A stretch of DNA of 64,000 nt from Maribacter ulvicola (GTDB lineage: Bacteria; Bacteroidota; Bacteroidia; Flavobacteriales; Flavobacteriaceae), in NCBI RefSeq assembly GCF_900155985.1, contig NZ_FTMA01000005.1:1-64000 (forward strand). Direction: 5' to 3'. Below, in pieces: positions 49,179 to 57,628 of the stretch. Below the pieces are notes generated by a model, which did not search any database, was not told where the DNA came from, and worked only from the letters and a program-made list of their open reading frames with translations. A program made the position numbers and the translations under genes. Position 1 is the stretch's first letter. The number at the start of each line of letters is the position of its first letter.

Positions 49179-49697
49179 TTTCCTTATTAAGTTATTGATT
49201 CAACCCTTACTTTATTTTTTAAAATTTAAATCCAAAACTAATTTGCATTATGTTATCGGCAATGATTAAAGATTAAATATTTTGTCCGCCATAGTAATTA
49301 GCTATACTTTAATCCTAGGTAAACCCATAACTAAACTACTGAATTTTTTTCACGATAGTTTCTGTCAGCAAACTTGACTTCCAAGTATACATGTACTTTA
49401 ATAATACAATAAACTTCAAATAACTTTTAAATAATTAACATTCAGATCTCCTGTCCTCTTGCATTCGCACTTAACTTTAAAGAGCCCATAAGACTTTTTA
49501 GCATTTTTGTTGAGACTCCTCTGCTTTTGCCTAAATACCAATTATACCAAATCAGCAAATGCAAATATTGTACATCAAGAAGTACTATGATTTTGATATT
49601 TATAATGAATGTGATATCTTCAATTGGAAAGTGGTAAAAACCCATTAACTAGCAAACATCCCTATCTATTCCACTTCCAATCTATAAACTATAATTC
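49179..49697. other. Intergenic region, nothing recognised
   Basis: About 520 bp. A 67-codon minus-strand frame at 49442-49645 has no recognisable family and an odd composition; I treat it as chance or a very decayed gene. Confidence 0.45.
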
Positions 49698-50489
49698 TCA
49701 TAACCAAGAATTGAAATATTGTAAAGACCTAACAATATGTTCTTTCCAATAGTTCACTGTGTGCCCTCCATTAAACTCTTCATAAATATGAGCTATTCCG
49801 TACTTTTCCAAATTAATATGCAATTTTCTATTATGTTCTATTAACGGATCATCAACCCCACAGTCAAAACGAAAAGAAGGCAGTTTATCCTTATTTTTTA
49901 ATAGGCAGGCTAATACAGACCCATCCCCATTATTCTTACGATAAGGATTCACATCGTCTACAAACAATTCAAATCCTTCAATATTTGTAATTGAAGAATG
50001 GCCAGAAAAGGCAGTAAAAACATTAGGATACTTTGCTCCAATACACAAGGCTCCATAGCCTCCCATCGACAGTCCAGAGATAAACCATTTAGATTTATCG
50101 CCCACCTGCCGTATTACTCGTCTTACAGCTTCTTTGACGTCCTTGCCTATCCATTTTTCAAAATCAAAACCAGAATGAGCAAGATAAGCGCTCCCTTCCC
50201 CCCATAATCCATCAGAGGGCATTACAAGCACCATAGGTGGCAATACTTCTTTCTCGATAAGATCAAGGGCGACATTATGGACATTCATATATCTAGTCCA
50301 TGCCCAATGGCTAGCATATACACCATGTAGTAATATTGCTACAGGCAAATCCGAAATCTGCTCATTTCCTGGAGGAACAAAGACAGTGATATCTGCTCTC
50401 CCTTTAAGATAAGAACTTTGAACTGTTAAATACCTTAGGTTCTCAACCTCGTGTTTAGGATCGGAAACACTAATTTCCCTAATAATCAT
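49698..50489 (-). CDS. Cytoplasmic esterase-D-like alpha/beta hydrolase
   Basis: The protein has 263 residues and no signal peptide. The oxyanion region is AILLHGVYASHWAW, the nucleophile elbow is ISGLSMGGYGA, and the acid and histidine lie in CGVDDPLIEHNRK and NGGHTVNYWKEH. The fold is that of S-formylglutathione hydrolase and related carboxylesterases. As the last gene of the oxygenase operon, directly after a class-III-like alcohol dehydrogenase, it may complete formaldehyde oxidation; a sugar-ester (for example O-acetyl) substrate is the alternative. Confidence 0.82.
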   Translation of the reverse strand: MIIREISVSDPKHEVENLRYLTVQSSYLKGRADITVFVPPGNEQISDLPVAILLHGVYASHWAWTRYMNVHNVALDLIEKEVLPPMVLVMPSDGLWGEGSAYLAHSGFDFEKWIGKDVKEAVRRVIRQVGDKSKWFISGLSMGGYGALCIGAKYPNVFTAFSGHSSITNIEGFELFVDDVNPYRKNNGDGSVLACLLKNKDKLPSFRFDCGVDDPLIEHNRKLHINLEKYGIAHIYEEFNGGHTVNYWKEHIVRSLQYFNSWL

Positions 50490-50504
50490 ATGGTATATTT
50501 TTCA

Positions 50505-51620
50505 CTAAAATAAAATTACTCCTTTGGCATTTTTACCTGAAAGCATATCGCCAAAAGCATTTTCTAAATTATTAGGAGTATAAGTTTGTGTTATCATTTT
50601 ATCCAACAACAAGGATCCCTTTTCATAATACTCCAAAAGCATAGGGAAATCTCTATTGGGCCTACATTTACCATAAAGTGGATTAATATAGATTTTATCC
50701 CACTCAAATAAATTCATATCAAATTTAATTTCCTCTTCGATCCCACTTACTTGTACAGCCATACCTCCATTTCGAATCATAGCTAATGGCGCAGCACCCA
50801 AAGACGGCACACCTGTACATTCAAAGGAATAGTCCGCTCCCCTATTATCAGTTAGCTTCTTCACTTTAATGGCCGAATTCAACAAACCAACATCCATTTT
50901 TTCGGCTATAATAGTATGAGTGGAGCCGTAAGCTTTACTCATTTTCAACCGCTCCTCATTTATATCAATTGCAATAATCTTCGTCGCTCCAGATATTCGT
51001 GCACCTTGTATTACATTTAAGCCTACACCTCCAGTTCCCAAGACCACAACAGTTGAACCCTTTGTGACCTTGGCAACATTTATGACAGAACCAACCCCGG
51101 TCATCACCCCACAGCCCATTATACAAGCGACCTCAAAAGGAATTAAATTAGGTGTTGGAAACACAGCTGTCTCTTTAACAATAGTATGGGTGGACATGGT
51201 ACCTAAGTTGAATGACCGTTGAACTCCTTTGCTCTTAAAAAGGGTTCTTTTTAAAGGCACGTGCCCCAAATTAGGTTTACCTTGCCCTGTAACTGGAGAC
51301 TGTACCTCGCAAATACTTTCACCTCCATTCTGACATTGAAAACAACTTCCACAAGGAATCGCCCAGTTTAAAATAACTTGATCTCCAGGTTTGGTGGTTT
51401 TTACTTTATTTCCAACAGCCAAAACAACTCCAGCACCTTCGTGTCCCATGATCATTTGTTGTCTCCATTTGGTATAAGAATCATAATCAGTATGGCACAC
51501 CCCTGCAGCTTTAATCTCCACAAGGACTTCATCATTTTGTGGTTGTCCAATTTCGATATCCTCCAAGGAAAATGTTCCTTGGCCGTTAGCAATTATGGCT
51601 TTAGCTTTTATCATTGTCAT
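50505..51620 (-). CDS. Zinc-dependent class-III-like alcohol dehydrogenase
   Basis: The protein has 371 residues. Catalytic zinc ligands are Cys42 (AGVCHTD) and His60-Glu61 (MGHEGAG), and structural zinc cysteines are Cys90, 93, 96 and 104 (CGSCFQCQNGGESIC). The NAD site VVVLGTGGVGLNVIQGAR and CIMGCGVMTG are typical of the class III and mycothiol-dependent formaldehyde dehydrogenase group. Overlap with the epimerase gene by 20 bp indicates translational coupling. In an operon with an oxygenase, removal of formaldehyde or another alcohol/aldehyde product is inferred. Confidence 0.88.
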   Translation of the reverse strand: MTMIKAKAIIANGQGTFSLEDIEIGQPQNDEVLVEIKAAGVCHTDYDSYTKWRQQMIMGHEGAGVVLAVGNKVKTTKPGDQVILNWAIPCGSCFQCQNGGESICEVQSPVTGQGKPNLGHVPLKRTLFKSKGVQRSFNLGTMSTHTIVKETAVFPTPNLIPFEVACIMGCGVMTGVGSVINVAKVTKGSTVVVLGTGGVGLNVIQGARISGATKIIAIDINEERLKMSKAYGSTHTIIAEKMDVGLLNSAIKVKKLTDNRGADYSFECTGVPSLGAAPLAMIRNGGMAVQVSGIEEEIKFDMNLFEWDKIYINPLYGKCRPNRDFPMLLEYYEKGSLLLDKMITQTYTPNNLENAFGDMLSGKNAKGVILF

Positions 51621-52773
51621 GTGCTATTTTTTCTAAGGTTTTCCAGCATTCATATAGAGATCTGGGCAAGTGGTAGCAACCTTTAAAACTCCCTTTTAAA
51701 TCCAATAACACCTCACCTCTCCTATTTAAATAGCCATACCACTCCCCAAATTCCGGATCCGGAAAATATTTCCAGGTGTAAGTATGTACTTTTTTAAACC
51801 AGGACCACACATCGGCTCTTCTTGTGTGGTGAAAGGCTTTCAATAAAGCAATAAGGGCTTCGTTATGTACCCACCACAATTTTTGGTCCCAATCCAATTT
51901 CCATTGCATAGGCTTATTTTTCCAGTCCATAAAATAGTAAATACCTCCAAACTGATCATCCCAGCTGTAGGATAGCATTTTAATGGTAATATCTGTAGCT
52001 TTTTGAATAGTTTTAATATCATTTGTCTGAGCTGCCAAATCCATGATCATCCACATGGATTCGACAGCATGACCTGGTACTATCAACCTTCCATCTACGG
52101 TATCTGGATGACTACCATCTGGAGCCACATTTTCAAAAAATAATTCCACTTTTTCATCATAATGATGTGTTAGCAACTTACGGATACTGTTACTTTTTAA
52201 ACTGATGATTGTATCATTATCCAAAACACCTTCCATTTCCAAAGCCATATTAGCATCAAGCATAAGTTTACCCATACCCATCATTGGACGGATACCTGTT
52301 TCTTTATTAAAAATATGTTTAGGGTTACTCCATCTTTTTTCAATTCGGTCATATACCTCTCTGGCCAAAGTCCTATACTTGGCATTTCTAGATGCTTTGT
52401 AATATTGAGAAAAACCCAAAGCAGCAAAGCAATCCGAATATATATTAGATGGTTTTTTCAAGGAATTCCCCTGTTGATCAAAGGAAAAATAAAATTTCCC
52501 ATCCTCGTCCATGCCATTTTCTACTAAAAACTCAGCTCCTGACTGGGCAATTGCCAACCATTCAGGTTTTTTTTCAACTTCGTTGTAGAGTTTGCTGTAA
52601 GTCCAGATTTGCCTTCCAATGGGCCAGGCATATTTATCAGTATCAAATACATTTCCTTTACGATCCAATGATGTTAAATAGCCTCCATGAACTTTGTCTA
52701 ACGAATATCTGGACCAGAACGGAATAACATCCTCGAGCAATCCATTTTTATACTGGTTTATTAACTCTTTCAT
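51601..52773 (-). CDS. N-acylglucosamine 2-epimerase (RenBP/AGE family)
   Basis: The protein has 390 residues, the normal AGE length, with an (alpha/alpha)6 barrel. It interconverts N-acetylmannosamine and N-acetylglucosamine in sialic-acid catabolism; related members act on mannose or cellobiose. Family motifs are GRQIWTYSKLY, VPGHAVESMWM (His235), WWVHNEALIALL (His303) and FGEWYGYLNRRGEVLL with FKGCYHLPR (His368). The RenBP-like YLNR and CYHLPR strings and the lyase gene across the divergent promoter favour the ManNAc reaction. No ManNAc kinase is seen in the window, consistent with this route. Confidence 0.88.
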   Translation of the reverse strand: MKELINQYKNGLLEDVIPFWSRYSLDKVHGGYLTSLDRKGNVFDTDKYAWPIGRQIWTYSKLYNEVEKKPEWLAIAQSGAEFLVENGMDEDGKFYFSFDQQGNSLKKPSNIYSDCFAALGFSQYYKASRNAKYRTLAREVYDRIEKRWSNPKHIFNKETGIRPMMGMGKLMLDANMALEMEGVLDNDTIISLKSNSIRKLLTHHYDEKVELFFENVAPDGSHPDTVDGRLIVPGHAVESMWMIMDLAAQTNDIKTIQKATDITIKMLSYSWDDQFGGIYYFMDWKNKPMQWKLDWDQKLWWVHNEALIALLKAFHHTRRADVWSWFKKVHTYTWKYFPDPEFGEWYGYLNRRGEVLLDLKGSFKGCYHLPRSLYECWKTLEKIAHDNDKS

Positions 52774-52783
52774 ATGCGGTTAT

Positions 52784-53839
52784 TTAAATTTTCAATTCCA
52801 AAGCCCCTTTGGGTTTACAACTACAGGGCAAGCATGTTCCAGGGTCTGGCTGAATCATGGTTGCATGATTATAACTTACCTCCCCTGCAACAATTTCGGT
52901 TAAACATGTACCACAATCCCCGAAGAGACAACCAACATCGATATCAATATTATGGGCCTCGGCCAACTCTACAAGCGAATTATATTCAGGGCTCCAATCA
53001 ACAGTTCTCCCAGAGACTTTAAATGTTACGACTATTGACTTCTCTTTAAAGCCCTCATCCGATAAAGCCGAATAGGAAACACTGGCGGGACCAAATGATT
53101 CTGTTTTAATACTTTCATCGGATATTCCTTCTGATCGCAATGATGCGGTAATATAATCCATCATCATAGCCGGCCCACATACGTAAAAATCAAAGAAAGT
53201 ATGACTAAGTTTGCTTTTTATAAAATCTATATCGACAAAACCAAAATAATCATAATCCAGACCCAATTGATCCGAGGGCAAGGGATTGGAATAACAAATA
53301 AAAATCTGAATATTACTGTTTTCTTTATTTAGGCTTTCTAAGTGGGACTTAAAGATATGATCACTACTATTAGTGACGCCCAAAAAAAATATGACATTCT
53401 GATTACTTTTAGATCCCACTATGGCATTGACCATACTGAGCAATGGGGTAATCCCAATACCACCTGCAATAAGCACAATTGGCTTTTGCTCCTTGGAGTT
53501 TAAGAAAAAATCGCCCATAGGACCTTTTGCTTCCAAAACATCCCCTACCCGAATGACCTCATGAAGCAAGGTTGAAGCCTTACCTGAAGGTATCTTTTCC
53601 GTATTATCGAGAGCCAATTCCTTTTTAACGGATATTCTATAGTAATCCTTTCCAGGCCCTTCAGAAAAGCTATAAAACCGTTGAATATAGTGTCCTTGTC
53701 CCTCTGGTTTAATTTTAAACAAGAGATGTTGCCCAGGCTTAAAAGGGGCAAGAGCTTCATTATTTTCCAAACGTAAGTACAACGAGGAGACAAGTTCGCT
53801 CTCACGCACCTTTTTAAATACTTTATATCTTTTTTGCAT
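52784..53839 (-). CDS. Oxygenase reductase: flavin/NAD plus 2Fe-2S ferredoxin domain
   Basis: The protein has 351 residues and supplies electrons to an oxygenase. Order: FAD-binding beta-barrel with RFYSFSEGP (about 54-62), NAD(P) domain with VLIAGGIGITPLLSM (122-136) and FYVCGPAMMM, then a plant-type ferredoxin with Cys304, Cys309, Cys312 (CLFGDCGTC) and a fourth cysteine near 336-341 (CLPCSC). This is the layout of phenol hydroxylase, VanB and Hcr-like reductases. It starts 5 nt after the diiron protein gene, so the two very probably form a two-component monooxygenase. Confidence 0.93.
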   Translation of the reverse strand: MQKRYKVFKKVRESELVSSLYLRLENNEALAPFKPGQHLLFKIKPEGQGHYIQRFYSFSEGPGKDYYRISVKKELALDNTEKIPSGKASTLLHEVIRVGDVLEAKGPMGDFFLNSKEQKPIVLIAGGIGITPLLSMVNAIVGSKSNQNVIFFLGVTNSSDHIFKSHLESLNKENSNIQIFICYSNPLPSDQLGLDYDYFGFVDIDFIKSKLSHTFFDFYVCGPAMMMDYITASLRSEGISDESIKTESFGPASVSYSALSDEGFKEKSIVVTFKVSGRTVDWSPEYNSLVELAEAHNIDIDVGCLFGDCGTCLTEIVAGEVSYNHATMIQPDPGTCLPCSCKPKGALELKI

Positions 53840-53844
53840 TGAAC

Positions 53845-55290
53845 CTAATTGTTTTTAACCTTTTTTTGATCTGCACGGGCATCTTTATAACTTACATTGT
53901 ATGCTAAAACTTTTGGGTCGGGTACAACCCCCATTCTCTCACAGGTATCCGAGTATACTTTTGGCCACCAATTTTGGTGATTCGTCAGTCCCTCCTCTTT
54001 CCATTTCCCCCAATCTTCATAAGCCTTGTCCCAAGCTTGACTTCCAAATTCCATAGTCTGATTTTGCCCCCCTATTTCGGGAACTATCCAATCACGGCCT
54101 ATTTTAGCGTGCAGCACTTCATCAGCCCAGTCATAATCCTGAATCAATTTTGCTAGATTACTTTCCGTTGACAAAGCCACTTCCCACTCATACTGTTTAC
54201 CGGTCTTGGCAGGCATTAATCCCTGTTCTATAAAGAATAATATAGCATGTCGTTCTATGGGGCTGCACTTTGTATTTAGTTGATATGACCAATTCCAAGT
54301 GATAGGAATTTTAGTCCAATCGATTCCCATGGATATAAAACCAAGTTCTCCCATCATGGCATGTCTAGTCTCATCCCACAATTGACGAATCATATCTTTG
54401 TAATAATCCCATGGTTTATCCTTTGTTTCTTCTATAATACTCGCCATCATTTCCGGAACGTCTATTTCCCTCAATCTCTTGAAATATAACATTATCAGTT
54501 TAGGAAAGGGTGGCTGTTCCTTATCCAACAAGAACGCTTCTGCATTGACCCCCATATTGTATCTGTCCAAAAACCGCTCATCACGTTGAGGAATTGGGTC
54601 GTATTTATATGGTATTTTCGAATAATGAGGTATTAATTCTTGATTCGATCGAGTTTTTGTCCCATCTAGGTCGCCACAGTTTTCCAAACATCGGTCTAAG
54701 AGTTTCACCCATGTTGATAATTCATTTCGGTGAATTTCGTTGACCAAACAGCCTATTGCTTTTCTTCCGTATTGTTGAATATCCTTCATTTCTAAAAGAG
54801 CAAACCTTAGAACCCGGTAAGTTGGATGTTCAAAAAGAGTGTTGATTTGCTCAAGACTGTTTTCGAGGCCTCTAACCAAGGCTGGTATTGCCTTCTCATA
54901 TAATCCTAAAATTAAAGCTTCGGTTGATGGGGCGCATTGTATTTCATCCAGAAATAAATCAAGATTTTCATCTGGAGCTGTATCCAGTCCAAAAGGTGGC
55001 TCTCTCATTTCACGAACCCTCTCATGAATTGAATTCACATGTTCAGCACATAAATGAGCGTGAAGACCAAAAGCCATTTTTAGCTCATAAATCGGCATTG
55101 CCGTAATTCTTTTGGTAAAAATTAGAGACAATCTTTTGAAGGCCCAGTGGTATCTTTTTAATTGATTTACACTTTTTTCAGCGGTTTGCCCTTTCTCCAA
55201 AGCCTCGTTAACACTTAGCAAATTAACAAAAGGGGGCAGACCCAGATATCCCATATAGGAACTATCGTCAGAATTATTATTTACTTTCAT
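53845..55290 (-). CDS. Putative ferritin-like diiron oxygenase of unrecognised family
   Basis: The protein has 481 residues, is cytoplasmic and rich in helices and tryptophan. In the C-terminal half there are two ExxH motifs, DETRH (Glu307, His310) and DEVLH (Glu391, His394). Extra glutamates that could complete a diiron-carboxylate site are Glu280 or Glu287 (VPEMMASIIEE) and Glu355 (LFFIEQG), giving the E-ExxH-E-ExxH order of ferritin-like oxygenases. The N-terminal half has HAHLCAEHVNSIHERV near 77-92, perhaps a second bundle. I do not recognise the family. The adjacent reductase supports a monooxygenase role. It is the first gene of its operon, divergent from the AraC gene. Confidence 0.65.
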   Translation of the reverse strand: MKVNNNSDDSSYMGYLGLPPFVNLLSVNEALEKGQTAEKSVNQLKRYHWAFKRLSLIFTKRITAMPIYELKMAFGLHAHLCAEHVNSIHERVREMREPPFGLDTAPDENLDLFLDEIQCAPSTEALILGLYEKAIPALVRGLENSLEQINTLFEHPTYRVLRFALLEMKDIQQYGRKAIGCLVNEIHRNELSTWVKLLDRCLENCGDLDGTKTRSNQELIPHYSKIPYKYDPIPQRDERFLDRYNMGVNAEAFLLDKEQPPFPKLIMLYFKRLREIDVPEMMASIIEETKDKPWDYYKDMIRQLWDETRHAMMGELGFISMGIDWTKIPITWNWSYQLNTKCSPIERHAILFFIEQGLMPAKTGKQYEWEVALSTESNLAKLIQDYDWADEVLHAKIGRDWIVPEIGGQNQTMEFGSQAWDKAYEDWGKWKEEGLTNHQNWWPKVYSDTCERMGVVPDPKVLAYNVSYKDARADQKKVKNN

Positions 55291-55496
55291 TTATCATGAT
55301 TTTACCTGCAAAGTTTATTAAAAGGTCTCTATTTATAGACTCCTATATTGATCAACTGTTCCACTATATTACTATTATATCCATTAAAAGAGTTTTTTTA
55401 TCGTAAATTTGAAGAATGTTATACTGAAGAGTGACTAAAAAAATTATTTATTCGAAGGATTTACAGTTAATCCAACATTAATTTCCTTTACATGCC

Positions 55497-56387
55497 ATGA
55501 AACCAATATTTCAGAAATTGGTGCCATCGAACGAGATTCCATTTTTGTTGAATAAAATAGAGTTGAACCGTTTTGAAGTGCCCTATCATTTTCATCCCGA
55601 GATAGAGCTTACCTATATTTTGGAAAGCGATGGAAGACGGGTTATTGGTAATAATATTAGCACCTATAAGGCTGGGGATCTAGTCTTGTTAGGAAAAAAT
55701 ATACCTCATTCTTGGTATAATGTCGCAAACAATAATGGGAGAAGTCGCGCCATAGTCGTTCAATTTGATGAAGGATTCCTTGGTCAAACCTTTTTTAGGA
55801 AAACGGGATTGAATCACCTGGGCGAATTATTGTACGAAGCCCAACGAGGAATATTTATAGGGGGAAGGTCAAAAAAACTAATAGCCCAAAAGTTAGAAGG
55901 GCTTTTTTCATTGAATACTTTTGATAGGGTTTTAACACTATTGGCAGTTTTAGATATCATAGAGAAATCCGATGATAGACAATTCCTGAATATTGAAGGA
56001 TATGCCGCCAACTTTAGCAAAAAAGACTGCGATAGAATAAATGCTATCTGTTTATATGTAACCGAGCATTTTGCTGAGGATATTAGATTAGACTATGTTG
56101 CTAGGGAAATTGGCAAATTAACGGTTTCGGCATTTTGCAATTATTTTAGGAATAAAATGGATCGAACTTTTACCCAGTTTGTAAATGAGATTAGAATAGA
56201 AGAAGCTAAGAAAATAATTCTTACCACTAATAAAGATATTTCAGAAATAGCTTATGAATGTGGTTTTCAAAGTAAGTCCAATTTTTACAAGCAATTTCAG
56301 AGAATCAATGGTAAATCCCCAACTCAATACCGAAAAACTTTCAAGCAAGATTACTCTACCTGTTCAGTTCATTCCATGCAAAATTAA
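55497..56387 (+). CDS. AraC-family transcriptional regulator
   Basis: The protein has 296 residues. A cupin sensor domain (about 15-140) has FEVPYHFHPEIELTYIL and LLGKNIPHSWYN; the C-terminal double helix-turn-helix domain (about 185-285) has DIRLDYVAREIGKLTVSAF and DISEIAYECGFQSKSNFYKQ, ending at GKSPTQYRK. It lies between the divergent oxygenase and lyase/sialidase operons, so it probably activates one or both in response to a sugar. A TAAATTTG element at 55404-55411 matches the Bacteroidota -7 consensus TAnnTTTG. Confidence 0.93.
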   Translation: MKPIFQKLVPSNEIPFLLNKIELNRFEVPYHFHPEIELTYILESDGRRVIGNNISTYKAGDLVLLGKNIPHSWYNVANNNGRSRAIVVQFDEGFLGQTFFRKTGLNHLGELLYEAQRGIFIGGRSKKLIAQKLEGLFSLNTFDRVLTLLAVLDIIEKSDDRQFLNIEGYAANFSKKDCDRINAICLYVTEHFAEDIRLDYVAREIGKLTVSAFCNYFRNKMDRTFTQFVNEIRIEEAKKIILTTNKDISEIAYECGFQSKSNFYKQFQRINGKSPTQYRKTFKQDYSTCSVHSMQN

Positions 56388-56621
56388 TTCTAATTTAGGA
56401 ATACCAACATTGGGAGTTAACAACCAGGATTTTTTTTTGGCTGCATGTTTAATATAAAACTCACCCTCGAACATCTTATCTATTAGTAAATAATCTAACT
56501 CAAATCTCTACACCACAAATCACCTTGGAAAAACGTTAAGACCTGTAGTTATATTAACAAGTTTTAATCTCAATTTCCGTCATATCCCACTCTGCTAAAA
56601 TAGTTTTTTACAAAAAAAAAA

Positions 56622-56651
56622 TTGTTCATTGAAAATTAATATATATATTCG
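56622..56651 (+). promoter_or_regulatory. Possible Bacteroidota-type promoter of the sialic-acid operon
   Basis: TTG (56622-56624), 19 bp, then TATATTCG (56644-56651), one mismatch from TAnnTTTG. It lies about 29 bp before the lyase start. Confidence 0.35.
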
Positions 56652-56679
56652 CTTTATGTAATACATAATGCTAATAAAT

Positions 56680-57582
56680 ATGAAAGGACTTATAGCAGCT
56701 ACTTATGCACCCATGCATCAGGACACTTCGCTAAATTTAGGGGTAATTCCAAAGTATGCGGAATTCTTAAAAGGAAATGGGGTTAAAGGCGCATTTATAA
56801 ACGGATCCACAGGTGATTTTGCTTCTTTGTCAATAGCCGAAAGGAAACAGATTACAAGTGCTTGGGGTGAGAATAAAACTTCCGATCTATTTGTAATCGA
56901 CCATGTAGGTCATACGAGCCTAAACGAGGCCAAGGATTTGGCCAGGCATGCTGCAGATAAGGTAGACGGTATTGCCGCTCTAGCTCCTTATTACTTTAGA
57001 CTGTCCAATATCCATAAATTGGTGGAGTATTGTAAGGAAATTGCCGCATGTGCCCCTAATATCCCATTTTACTATTATCATATTCCTGTACTGACAGGGG
57101 CAAATTTCAATATGGTCGAATTTTTAGAACTGGCCACCCCTCAGATTCCAAATTTGGCAGGTATTAAGTTTACAAATAATAATCTCATAGACTATAAGTA
57201 CTCCAAGGAATTTAACAATGGTTCCGCCAATATCCTATTTGGATTTGATGAAGTTTTTCTTTCCAGCCTCCCTTTTGGTGCAGATGGTTGGGTAGGGAGT
57301 ACCTATAATCATTTAGCCCCGTTGTACTTAGCGATAGTAGAGGCTTTTAATAACAATGATCATAAGTTAGCAGCGGACCTTCAGCAGAAATCCATGAAAT
57401 TTGTGGATGTGTTAAATGCCAAAGGCGGATTCAACGGTGCGGCAAAATCGTTTATGAAAGCATTGGGCGTAGATCTTGGGCCAAGTAGGTTTCCACATAC
57501 TACACTTACGGATGCTCAAATAGAGGAGGGCAAAACTGAATTGGACGCGTTAGGGGTTACGCGTTACTTAGGAAAAGTATAA
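56680..57582 (+). CDS. N-acetylneuraminate lyase-type aldolase
   Basis: This DHDPS/NanA-family class I aldolase cleaves sialic acid to N-acylmannosamine and pyruvate. It has 300 residues from ATG 56680 (ATG 56668 would add 4). The pyruvate carboxylate loop is GSTGDFAS (residues 42-49), the catalytic tyrosine is Tyr133 in FYYYHIPVLTG, and the Schiff-base lysine is Lys163 in LAGIKFTNNN. The YYYHIP string and the tyrosine and lysine positions fit NanA rather than DapA. With the 2-epimerase at 51601 and the sialidase at 60516 it defines a sialic-acid pathway. Confidence 0.9.
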   Translation: MKGLIAATYAPMHQDTSLNLGVIPKYAEFLKGNGVKGAFINGSTGDFASLSIAERKQITSAWGENKTSDLFVIDHVGHTSLNEAKDLARHAADKVDGIAALAPYYFRLSNIHKLVEYCKEIAACAPNIPFYYYHIPVLTGANFNMVEFLELATPQIPNLAGIKFTNNNLIDYKYSKEFNNGSANILFGFDEVFLSSLPFGADGWVGSTYNHLAPLYLAIVEAFNNNDHKLAADLQQKSMKFVDVLNAKGGFNGAAKSFMKALGVDLGPSRFPHTTLTDAQIEEGKTELDALGVTRYLGKV

Positions 57583-57628
57583 CAACTTTAAATTTCCTGA
57601 TTGGTTTAGAGTTCGCCCCCTATTGAAG

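Noticed and set aside
53845..55290. CMP-Neu5Ac hydroxylase or Rieske oxygenase
   Set aside because: No Rieske CxH...CxxH motif is present; the visible metal motifs are of diiron-carboxylate type.
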